DNA of 64,000 nucleotides, taken from NCBI RefSeq assembly GCF_026250525.1, contig NZ_CP111051.1:1-64000 (forward strand), given 5' to 3'. Below the pieces are notes generated by a model that worked only from the letters and a program-made list of their open reading frames with translations, ran no database searches and was not told the DNA's origin. The position numbers and the translations under genes are program-made. The stretch is from Chondrinema litorale. GTDB lineage: Bacteria; Bacteroidota; Bacteroidia; Cytophagales; Flammeovirgaceae. Below, piece after piece: positions 54,435-62,281 of the stretch. How positions within the stretch are numbered: position 1 is the first letter of the stretch; each line of letters opens with the position of its first letter.

Positions 54435-56147
54435 TTATTCTATTTCTCCGATAAATACACCTGAGATATTCCAAGCGCTAAACATATTGCCTTGAGGTTC
54501 TCCTAATGGAATATATACAGAGATTTTATGTTTTCCAGCGCTGAGGTTTTCAACTTGTGTAAAGTAAGGATGCGAAACTGCTCCTGGGCACCAACCTGAG
54601 CGACTATAATCTGATGATGAAAGTCCATTCCAAAAATTACCAGATGCTGGGTTATACTCACGGTAAGTACCACAATCAACCCTCCAAGGAGTATAGTTGA
54701 AGAAAGTTTCTCCATCTATAAAAAGTTGATTCTTTTTTGGCACAAACTCATCGCCACCTCCCCAGCCACCATGGCCAGTAGTAATATATCTGAAGGTAAC
54801 ATTTTTAACTCCTGCGGGCACTTCAAACTCAACAGAAAGCGTATCGTTTTTAAACATGGTACCGTATTCTTGCCCAGCCATTTCCATAACATTGGTAGTA
54901 TTAAAAACAGGTTGAATCCAGTATTTTTTTGCAGGCTCTTCGGAAACTTCTTGTCTGTTTAAATGATATTTTAGGTTCAGACTTACTTTGTGTCCACCAC
55001 CATCGTAGTTCCCGATAAAAACACCTATCCAACACTCGTCTTGCAAAACAGGTAACAGATGGCTCACATCTTCTTTGTAAGTAACAGAATCTGCCCAATC
55101 GATACCCACATCACGTTTATCGTTGAAGTGATTGACGCCGAATGGTGTAAAGAAACGCATCAACTCAATAAGAGGATCGTAGGTTGGAGTACTCACCACA
55201 CCCTGATAAGTTTTCTTTTCTTTGCTGATGTATTTTGGCAAAGCGTCTTTTCCAGACTTTAATCCATCAAGGAAACTTTGCTTTTTATCTACCGGAATTA
55301 AAAATACAGAACCTGTACGGTCGTAAGCATCTCCATTAGATTTTTCGACCACTTCGGCAAAAACAGTTGTGCCATCTGGTACTTCGGGTAATTTAACTTT
55401 CTTAGCGATTACTGTACCTCCGGCAAATCGATACACTACATTTGTAACATCACCTTCTGGATTAGTGATTTTATCTCCCCAATTGATCTGATCATTATCA
55501 AAAATTTGCACATCCTTTACAAAAGCATTTGCCAAGAGCAAACCAAAATCTACTTGATTAATTTCGTTACCCAAATCAGCAGGCATTAAATTGGTGATAT
55601 TTTTCTTCTTATAAAATTCGATATTGGTCGCTTCCCAACCGTAATTTTCGTTGCGAACATATTTTAAAACCAATGCATTTGGGTAGGGGAAAGATAAAAT
55701 GGGCGTGCCTTGTAAACCTGTTTCAGTTGTAATCCACAATTCAATTTTGTTAGAAAATGATGAACCAGTGTATTTTTGGCAGTTGTAACCTAGTATTTCT
55801 ATTGGCTCGCCTTCTGGTTTAAAATCATCTAGATTCTGGAAGTCCATCTGCGTGAAATAGGCAGCGCCATCCATAAAAATTGCTTGCCTATATATTTTGC
55901 CATTTGAATAATCGAAAAAGTTGTATTGCTCAGGAACTTCAGGAATTAAATTTTTACCAGTTCTGTCTGTCCAGCTTTTAGCAATTCCATTATTATATTC
56001 GACAATTAATTTGTCTCTTTCTGCATCAACTTTACCATTGTGCCAAACAGCATACTCAACCTTGCCACTTTTTTCTGCTTTGTTGTCCATTGCGAAACCC
56101 AACTTCGAAAATCCGAGAAGCAGTATTAAAATTCCTATTCTATACAT
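54435..56147 (-). CDS. PNGase F-like secreted protein
   Basis: A 570-residue secreted protein with a signal peptide (RIGILILLLGFSKLGFAM). Residues 25-200 form a domain resembling GLPGLI-type Bacteroidota proteins (EILGYNCQKYTGSSF; KIELWITTETGLQGTP). From about 300 on, it matches the two jelly-roll domains of peptide-N-glycosidase F: LIELMRFFTPFGVNHFND, CWIGVFIGNYDGGGHKVSL, FRYITTGHGGWGGGDEFV and WRVDCGTYREYNPASGNFW. PNGase F removes N-glycans from proteins; activity here is an inference, since the catalytic acids were not individually verified. The gene stands alone between a MoxR system and a DUF5685-like gene. Confidence 0.82.
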   Translation of the reverse strand: MYRIGILILLLGFSKLGFAMDNKAEKSGKVEYAVWHNGKVDAERDKLIVEYNNGIAKSWTDRTGKNLIPEVPEQYNFFDYSNGKIYRQAIFMDGAAYFTQMDFQNLDDFKPEGEPIEILGYNCQKYTGSSFSNKIELWITTETGLQGTPILSFPYPNALVLKYVRNENYGWEATNIEFYKKKNITNLMPADLGNEINQVDFGLLLANAFVKDVQIFDNDQINWGDKITNPEGDVTNVVYRFAGGTVIAKKVKLPEVPDGTTVFAEVVEKSNGDAYDRTGSVFLIPVDKKQSFLDGLKSGKDALPKYISKEKKTYQGVVSTPTYDPLIELMRFFTPFGVNHFNDKRDVGIDWADSVTYKEDVSHLLPVLQDECWIGVFIGNYDGGGHKVSLNLKYHLNRQEVSEEPAKKYWIQPVFNTTNVMEMAGQEYGTMFKNDTLSVEFEVPAGVKNVTFRYITTGHGGWGGGDEFVPKKNQLFIDGETFFNYTPWRVDCGTYREYNPASGNFWNGLSSSDYSRSGWCPGAVSHPYFTQVENLSAGKHKISVYIPLGEPQGNMFSAWNISGVFIGEIE

Positions 56148-56245
56148 TCTGTCTAATTTGTTTGCTTTGATTTATTTGCGGTAAAAATAGAGCAAACTCG
56201 AAGTTGTACAAAATGTAAATGGAATCCTTTTTTAGATTGAGCAAA

Positions 56246-57502
56246 TCACTTTTCTAAATCTTTATTGAGATGATCGATCAATACATCGATTCTTTGGTTG
56301 GAGTCTGTTTTAACACTATCGAGCTTTTGGAGCAATTCATTTTTTGTACTATCACTCAAATCAGAATCTAAAATCTCTTTGAGTAATTCTTTCTTCATTT
56401 CTTCTGTACTTTCGTATTCTTTATAAGTTTTTGGCCCACAGCAATCGCCACAATCGCAGTTACAAGCATTGCAAATATCACAATTACAGTGGCAATCTGG
56501 GCAACTACAACCATTATCACAATGGCATCCGCTGCAATGACAATCTTCGCATGGGCACTTACAATTATTGCAACATTGGTGGCAACAACACTGATTAGCT
56601 TGTAGATCGAAATGGAAAAAATTTGAAATACTGTTTATAAAATCACTATTGACAGGGTCTGTAAAATGCTCAAACTTTTTTAAAACTGCTTGGTCTATAT
56701 TACTAATTGCCGAACTAAAACTCTTAACAAACTCTTGGTTTAGTCGCGGATTTCTTGCAATCTGATTTAGTAAACAAGCAATGGTAATATGTCTTACACG
56801 ATACGCCTCGTAAAATTCTCTTGCAGCATTATTTTTACTTCTTGAAAGAATTTCTATTGGGTTATAATTGCCTTTTTTTAAGTCTATGTGATAATCTTCA
56901 ATAGCATCTGCCTGAAAAATTAGTTTACCCGTTTCCCTAAACAACAGAGCAAGTTGATCTTTCAGTTCGATGGGAATAGTAGTTAATACCGCCAATTCTT
57001 CCCAGAGTTTTTTGGCAAGACTTCCGCTGCCGTTCATTACTGCATTAATTTCTGGCTCAGAAGTTTTAACTAATTTGATATAGTCTGCAATTACTTTTTC
57101 TAAAGAAGCAGATAGGTCGGTATTCAGTTTTTGATTCCATTTTTTCAATTGCTTTTCAAGCAGTGTAGCAATGGGATTTTTAGAATCGAATGACCAGTCT
57201 GTTGTTTTTATCCAGCCTAGCAGGATCGAAAGTTTAGACACTTTATCAATTACCGGATGGGTTGCCGCCATTTGTTTACCAAACATTGCCTTTGAGGGGC
57301 AAGGTGTGCTTGTAATACTTTGATTTTCTAAAAAGGGAGAAAGAGCTAATAGATTTAAAGTAAGCTCATGATTGATTAACACGCTTGCAAATAGTCCTTT
57401 TTCTTTCCTTAGCGATCGGCATATTCCACAATAATATTTCTGATAAGCATATTGTGAACACGAATGGGATGCATCTAAAGATGGTTTTAAATGGCCAAGC
57501 AT
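56246..57502 (-). CDS. DUF5685-like protein with extreme cysteine-rich segment
   Basis: A 418-residue protein. The N-terminal part has a cysteine cluster (SCSQYAYQKYYCGICRSLRK) and helical segments typical of DUF5685. Residues about 304-358 (bases 56430-56593) contain 23 cysteines plus several histidines in CxC, CxxC and CC patterns (for example KCPCEDCHCSGCHC), resembling a metallothionein or multi-zinc/iron-sulfur ligand cluster. A helical, charged tail of 60 residues follows. No signal peptide is seen, so the cysteines should be reduced in the cytoplasm. Function is unknown; metal binding is the best inference. Confidence 0.8.
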   Translation of the reverse strand: MLGHLKPSLDASHSCSQYAYQKYYCGICRSLRKEKGLFASVLINHELTLNLLALSPFLENQSITSTPCPSKAMFGKQMAATHPVIDKVSKLSILLGWIKTTDWSFDSKNPIATLLEKQLKKWNQKLNTDLSASLEKVIADYIKLVKTSEPEINAVMNGSGSLAKKLWEELAVLTTIPIELKDQLALLFRETGKLIFQADAIEDYHIDLKKGNYNPIEILSRSKNNAAREFYEAYRVRHITIACLLNQIARNPRLNQEFVKSFSSAISNIDQAVLKKFEHFTDPVNSDFINSISNFFHFDLQANQCCCHQCCNNCKCPCEDCHCSGCHCDNGCSCPDCHCNCDICNACNCDCGDCCGPKTYKEYESTEEMKKELLKEILDSDLSDSTKNELLQKLDSVKTDSNQRIDVLIDHLNKDLEK

Positions 57503-57626
57503 ATTAAAAAATTATTTAATCTCAATTCCATTAAAAAATCGTAATTAAATAATGCTGATTACCACAAAGAATTGTTTGTTGAATGTTATAAGGTAGTTGG
57601 TGGAGAAGTTATAATAGATATAAACC

Positions 57627-58152
57627 TCATTTTAAGTGTTGTTCTTTCAAAATAGATTGAACAATCTTATGGGCTTTTTCTAGCGATATTCCATTTTTTT
57701 GATCGATTGTAAGTGGATGATTTTCTTCAAATACGATTATTTCAGGAATTGCTTCACCATCTTGTTCGACAGCCTTTGACTTTATATTGATTGTATTCTC
57801 ATAAGTTGGAATTTGATTTTGTAACCAGCCAAAATATGGATCATTGTTAACTCTTTCAGGTTTATCCCAATAGTCCATCCATTCTAAGTTCAAAATTTTC
57901 TTTACTTATACTTGTCCATATGTCAAAGTATAGGCTATTATGGAAATCAATTATTGGGATAGTTAATCTACCTCTGTGAAAGAAATATTGCTCATCAACA
58001 ACACAGAGACTTTTTTCTAATTCAATTCGGGTTGCTCGCTCGTCTGGTGGAATGGAATAAAAGTAATCAGGATAGCTTGAGCCAAAACATAAAGGCATTT
58101 CATCATACACAGTACCACAGCATTCGCATTTGAAAGATTTTTCTTTTTGCAT
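57627..58152 (-). pseudogene. frameshifted DUF2199-family gene
   Basis: Two overlapping frames together make one DUF2199 protein. The upstream frame from ATG 58152 encodes the zinc-ribbon-like start (FKCECCGTVYDEMPLCFGS), DYFYSIPPDERATR and FFHRGRLTIPI, then loses homology after ISKENFE and stops at 57862. The second frame resumes with WMDYWDKPERVNNDPYFGWL and HPLTIDQKNGISLEKAHKIV, ending at 57627. The span of 526 bases is one more than a multiple of three, implying one extra base between about 57862 and 57893. It may be a true lesion, a programmed shift or a sequencing error. The intact family is about 160-175 residues and of unknown function. Confidence 0.75.
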
Positions 58153-58204
58153 CCACAAATTAAATTGTGATTTTTTATAGATCAAATTTTACAATTTAAT
58201 TTCT

Positions 58205-59758
58205 TTAATGCACCACCTCTTTTGTATTCATCTTTTTTGTGATATCTAATTCTGTAAAATCTACATCAAGTAAGTTGGGTTGGTCTAATTCAAACCCGCT
58301 CACTTTTCCTTTCGAATCAAAGCTGAATGTTATAAATCCATTTGGAACTCTTGGGTCGAACCAGTCTATTTCGAAGGTATCGTAGTGCCAATGAGAGAGC
58401 TTTCCAGTAAACAAAGGAGTGTGTGAAAACGCTATTTTCAAGTTTGTACCATCCATGCCAATACTAATATCTCCATACATTTTATCTGTGTAAATACCTG
58501 TGTACTCATTTAGTGATAAAGAAGCTTGTGTATTATTGACTTTCGATTTTTCAATCTCTGCTTTGTCGTTCTTTGCTATATCATCAAGTTGTGAAAAGTA
58601 TTCTTTTGCGAATACACTAAAATTCAGATATTCTTTATCATTTAGGTATTCACTTAAAATCTGATAGCCTAATGCATATGAAATTGTTGTGTAAGAAGCA
58701 TTAGAAAGTACTGTTATGCCAAAGTTCCGATTTTTCACCAATACTAAATTTGCCCCCATGCCATCCACACCACCTGAATGCTCTACGATTTTATTTCCGT
58801 TTTTTGGAGTTAGAAACCAACCAAAACCATAAGAAGTAAACTCGTTGTGAAGAGGTTCTCCCATTATAGGAAAATGTATTTGAGGTTTTAAAATCTCATT
58901 AAATGAGCTTGGGCTAACAAGTGTGTCATTATCAACTACACCATTATTTAAGATAAACTGCATGTATTTAGCCATGTCGTTTGCCGAAGAATAAAAAGAA
59001 CCAGCGGGAGCAATGTTATCTAGTTTTTCTTGTTCAATGGCTATTTTGTTTAAGTCTTGATCTTTTATGTGTGGACTGGCAATGTTTTTACTAAGCTTTC
59101 TTTCAGCTTCGCTAATTACGGTGTTGTTCATTCCGAGAGGTTTAAAAATTCGCTCTCGAATAAAGTTATCCCAAGTATCGTCAATTACAGCTTCTACTAC
59201 TTTAGATGCAACAATGTACATAATGTTTTGGTAAGCAGGGGTATATCTGAATTCTGATTCGGGTTCTAGAAACTTCATTCTTCTAATAATCTCTTCTCTG
59301 TCTAAATCAGAATGATACCACAATGTGCCACCGCTTGTCCATTTTAAACCACTTCGATGAGTGAGCAAATCTCTAATGGTAATGGAGTTAGTTACATAAG
59401 GATCGTACAACTGGAAATAGGGGATGTGTTTAATTACTTTATCGTCCCAACTGAGTTTACCCTCGTCTATAAGCATTGCTATGGCAATTGGGGTAAAAGA
59501 TTTTGATATTGAACCAATGGCGAAGAGCGTATTTGCATCTACAGGCTCATTTTTATTAAGAGTTCTAGTGCCAAAACCTTTAGAATAAATTACTTTACCA
59601 TCTTGCACAATCGAAATTCCGAATCCGGGAGCTTCGAGTTCGATTACTAGTTTTTCTATGTATTGATCTAGAGAATCGTTGACAGTAAATTGCCCGAAAG
59701 ATTCATAAAATATTGTAAGCGTAGTAAATAATAGAAATAGCGCTTTAGTTTTCATCAT
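58205..59758 (-). CDS. secreted class C beta-lactamase-like serine hydrolase
   Basis: A 517-residue exported hydrolase of the beta-lactamase/penicillin-binding (AmpC-like) family. A signal peptide (ALFLLFTTLTIFYESFGQ) precedes the SxxK motif in IGSISKSFTPIAIAM, the YxN motif in YTPAYQNIMYIV, and an HSG motif (VEHSGGVDGMGAN) in place of KTG. A C-terminal beta domain of about 100 residues resembles DUF3471. Substrates of this widespread group are mostly peptides or esters rather than beta-lactams, so drug resistance should not be assumed. Confidence 0.9.
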   Translation of the reverse strand: MMKTKALFLLFTTLTIFYESFGQFTVNDSLDQYIEKLVIELEAPGFGISIVQDGKVIYSKGFGTRTLNKNEPVDANTLFAIGSISKSFTPIAIAMLIDEGKLSWDDKVIKHIPYFQLYDPYVTNSITIRDLLTHRSGLKWTSGGTLWYHSDLDREEIIRRMKFLEPESEFRYTPAYQNIMYIVASKVVEAVIDDTWDNFIRERIFKPLGMNNTVISEAERKLSKNIASPHIKDQDLNKIAIEQEKLDNIAPAGSFYSSANDMAKYMQFILNNGVVDNDTLVSPSSFNEILKPQIHFPIMGEPLHNEFTSYGFGWFLTPKNGNKIVEHSGGVDGMGANLVLVKNRNFGITVLSNASYTTISYALGYQILSEYLNDKEYLNFSVFAKEYFSQLDDIAKNDKAEIEKSKVNNTQASLSLNEYTGIYTDKMYGDISIGMDGTNLKIAFSHTPLFTGKLSHWHYDTFEIDWFDPRVPNGFITFSFDSKGKVSGFELDQPNLLDVDFTELDITKKMNTKEVVH

Positions 59759-59881
59759 GGCACATTAAAAAGTAAAAAAAGAGAGAAAGGTAGTTAGATG
59801 AAATGCTTCTTGTATTGAAGGATGAGCTTATAATATTTGCATGATGAATATAATTATTTTTTTACTTAAAACATAAAAAAA

Positions 59882-59903
59882 GCCATCAGTAAAAACCAAT
59901 GGC
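59882..59903 (-). terminator. terminator of the aldo/keto reductase gene
   Basis: GCCAT (59882-59886) pairs with ATGGC (59899-59903), with further partial pairing inside. On the minus strand the hairpin is followed by seven T. It lies 24 bp past the stop of the reductase gene. Confidence 0.65.
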
Positions 59904-59927
59904 AACATTTCTACTAATAATTACTTT

Positions 59928-60926
59928 TTAGCGCTCACCTACCCAATGAGGGTAGATAGCTTGCGGTTTAGTGATTTTGTTAAATTCTTGTAAATCTTCC
60001 TGTGAAATTGACCAATTGGCAGCATCTAAATTATCTATTAACTGTTTTTCATTTCGGGCGCCAACAATCACGTTCGAAACTGTTGGGTTTTGCAATATCC
60101 AGTTAATAGCAACTTGAGAGATACTTTTATCATTCTCAATGGCAATTCGCTCTAGCGCATCCACCACATCATAAATTAATTTATTATCTACCGGTGGTGC
60201 ACCTACATCACCACCAGACTTAATTCTGCCTTCTTCCATAGGTTGGTTTCTTTTAATCTTGCCAGTTAATCTACCCCAACCCAGCGGACTCCAAGCCATC
60301 AATCCCATTTGTTGATCTTGCAAAAGTGGCATTATTTCTTGCTCGTAATCTCGACCAATTAAAGAGTAATAGCCTTGGTAAACAATGTATTTTTCCAGAT
60401 TTAACCTTTCAGAAATAGATAGGGATTTCATGAGTTGCCAAGCAGCAAAGTTTGAGCAACCAATGTATCGAACTTTACCACTTTTTACAAGTTGATCTAA
60501 AGTGCTCAAAGTTTCTTCAATTGGAGTGTTGGCATCAAAACCATGCATCAGGTATAAATCGATGTAGTCCGTTTCTAATCTTTTCAGGCTGTCTTCGCAG
60601 GCTTTAATTATGTGGAAACGAGAAGAGCCTTTGTCATTCGGTCCTTCACCCATTTGGAAAGTCGATTTGGTGGCAATAATACTTTCATTTCTTTTTCCTT
60701 TTAAAGCTTTACCCAAAATTGCTTCGGAATCGCCTTGTGAGTAGACATTGGCTGTATCAAAAAAGTTGACGCCTCTTTCCAGACAGATATCTATTAATCG
60801 GGAAGCTTCATTTACATCCGTTTGTCCCCATTTGCCAAAAAATTCGTTTGTTCCGCCAAAAGTAGCTGTGCCATAGCTGAGTACAGGTACCTTTAAACCT
60901 GAGTTACCTAGATTTCTATATTCCAT
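59928..60926 (-). CDS. aldo/keto reductase
   Basis: A 332-residue NADPH-dependent oxidoreductase of the AKR superfamily. The catalytic set is visible: Asp and Tyr in FFDTANVYSQGDSE, Lys in IIATKSTFQMG and His in YLMHGFDANTP. The nucleotide-binding region comes late (SNVIVGARNEKQLIDNLDA). The length and the pattern LGNSGLKVPVLSYGTATFGG suit the AKR11/YghZ-like general oxidoreductases. A Crp-like gene lies 109 bp upstream in the same direction and may control it. Confidence 0.93.
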   Translation of the reverse strand: MEYRNLGNSGLKVPVLSYGTATFGGTNEFFGKWGQTDVNEASRLIDICLERGVNFFDTANVYSQGDSEAILGKALKGKRNESIIATKSTFQMGEGPNDKGSSRFHIIKACEDSLKRLETDYIDLYLMHGFDANTPIEETLSTLDQLVKSGKVRYIGCSNFAAWQLMKSLSISERLNLEKYIVYQGYYSLIGRDYEQEIMPLLQDQQMGLMAWSPLGWGRLTGKIKRNQPMEEGRIKSGGDVGAPPVDNKLIYDVVDALERIAIENDKSISQVAINWILQNPTVSNVIVGARNEKQLIDNLDAANWSISQEDLQEFNKITKPQAIYPHWVGER

Positions 60927-61035
60927 TTGTTAATTAAATATTTGCTTTTATAATTGATTTATGAGGCAAAATTCTCATAGAAATGGTCGGTTTCACAGGG
61001 GCTTTATCACAGATTTGCTGTGCGAAATGTCACAG

Positions 61036-61602
61036 TCATTCATTGGCTAAGCGGCTCAAAGTTTCTCTAGATACACCTAAATAAGAAGCAATCAGGGTTT
61101 TAGGCACTCGCTGAATAAGTCCCGGATACTCTTCTAAAAGATTGTGGTATCTGTCTTGGGCTTTACTGCTGATAAAACACAAGATTCTCTTTTGTAATCC
61201 AATATAGCCAGCAGTTGCTTTTTTTCTAAAGAAGTGCTCCATTTTCGGAATGGCTTTGCATAGCTTTTCTTTGTTTTCTAAAGTAAGCGAAAAGGCTTTT
61301 GTATCTTCTAAACAATCTATTGTAAACTTAGATTTTGTACCCAAATGGAAAGCTTCTGGGTCGGTAATCCACCAATCTTCCATAGCAAATTGCACAATGT
61401 GTTCTTTGCCATCGGGTTTCATGTTGGCAGATTTCATTAATCCTTCTGTGATGTAGAAATCATATTTCACATAATCATCTTGATGAATTACGATTTGATG
61501 TTTTTTAAATGCTTTTACTTGGAAATGCTTGAGTACTACATCAAACTCATCATCGGTGAGTGAAATAATTTTTTCTATTTGTTGTCTAAGTTTATGGTTC
61601 AT
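61036..61602 (-). CDS. Crp/Fnr-family transcription regulator
   Basis: A 188-residue regulator: a cNMP-binding-like barrel (FKKHQIVIHQDDYVKYDFYI; DGKEHIVQFAMEDWWITDPE), a dimer helix, and a short C-terminal HTH (RVPKTLIASYLGVSRETLSR) that ends right after the recognition helix without a wing. This truncated form is common in Bacteroidota Crp-like proteins. It is in the same direction as the reductase and resembles the regulator at 33832-34413, probably a distant paralogue. Confidence 0.9.
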   Translation of the reverse strand: MNHKLRQQIEKIISLTDDEFDVVLKHFQVKAFKKHQIVIHQDDYVKYDFYITEGLMKSANMKPDGKEHIVQFAMEDWWITDPEAFHLGTKSKFTIDCLEDTKAFSLTLENKEKLCKAIPKMEHFFRKKATAGYIGLQKRILCFISSKAQDRYHNLLEEYPGLIQRVPKTLIASYLGVSRETLSRLANE

Positions 61603-61951
61603 TCGGCTCTAAAGATTCTTAAAAAATCAAATTTACTATTTCAAAAGTAATGGTACTTGAATAGAATTGAACAAATGATTTTGAGCTGAGTTTTTTTAAG
61701 ATCTTATCTATACGCAAAATATATTTTAAGCTAAATGTTTAAATTTTAATTACGATTCTGGCTTCATTTAATCATTCACTCGATAAGCAAAGACTTCAAC
61801 ATATTGAGACACAGTTGTTTGTTCTTTACTAGATATTGAAAATCCTTTTAATATGATAGGGGGAATATCTAAAATGTAGCTCTCAATAAAACTGTATTTG
61901 CAATGTTATAATCTTGTATTTATTAAGATTAAGCTAATTGCTACATATAAT
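61603..61951. other. divergent intergenic region
   Basis: About 350 bp between the divergent Crp-like gene and the small secreted-protein gene. Both promoters should lie here, but no clear TTTG/TAnnTTTG pair or strong hairpin was found. Confidence 0.5.
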
Positions 61952-62263
61952 ATGATGAATGTGAAAATGCTTATATTTTTATTATTATCACTTTTTGGTT
62001 TGTGTACATCGCAAAACAAAGAATCTATTTGTATAGTTAGCACTCCTTTTTTTAAGTCTATATATAAAGTCGGGTTAATAATTCCGGTGAAGGTTTTTAC
62101 AGCGATTAACCCTTGGAATCTGGAAGTAGGCAATGGTCGTAATTCCGGAATTGTGGCTAAATCTATTTATGATTGGGCTTTTTTTAAGTTAGAAGTTGAT
62201 GGCATAATAGCTCAATTGGCTTCTTTTATGGAAGTAGTTGATTCTTTTAAATCAAAGAAATAA
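61952..62263 (+). CDS. small secreted or lipidated protein of unknown function
   Basis: About 103 residues from ATG 61952 (MMNVKMLIFLLLSLFGLCTS); a TTG-started version from 61898 would put 18 residues before the signal. The signal ends in LFGLC, suggesting a lipoprotein. The mature part has no recognised family. It ends only 18 bp before the PhnD/PP2C fusion gene on the same strand, so the two are likely co-transcribed and perhaps act together. Confidence 0.55.
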   Translation: MMNVKMLIFLLLSLFGLCTSQNKESICIVSTPFFKSIYKVGLIIPVKVFTAINPWNLEVGNGRNSGIVAKSIYDWAFFKLEVDGIIAQLASFMEVVDSFKSKK

Positions 62264-62281
62264 ATCATATTCTATTAGCAC

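Noticed and set aside
58205..59758. Antibiotic-resistance beta-lactamase
   Set aside because: The SxxK and YxN motifs are shared with many peptidases and esterases, and the extra C-terminal domain suits those better; no resistance context is present.
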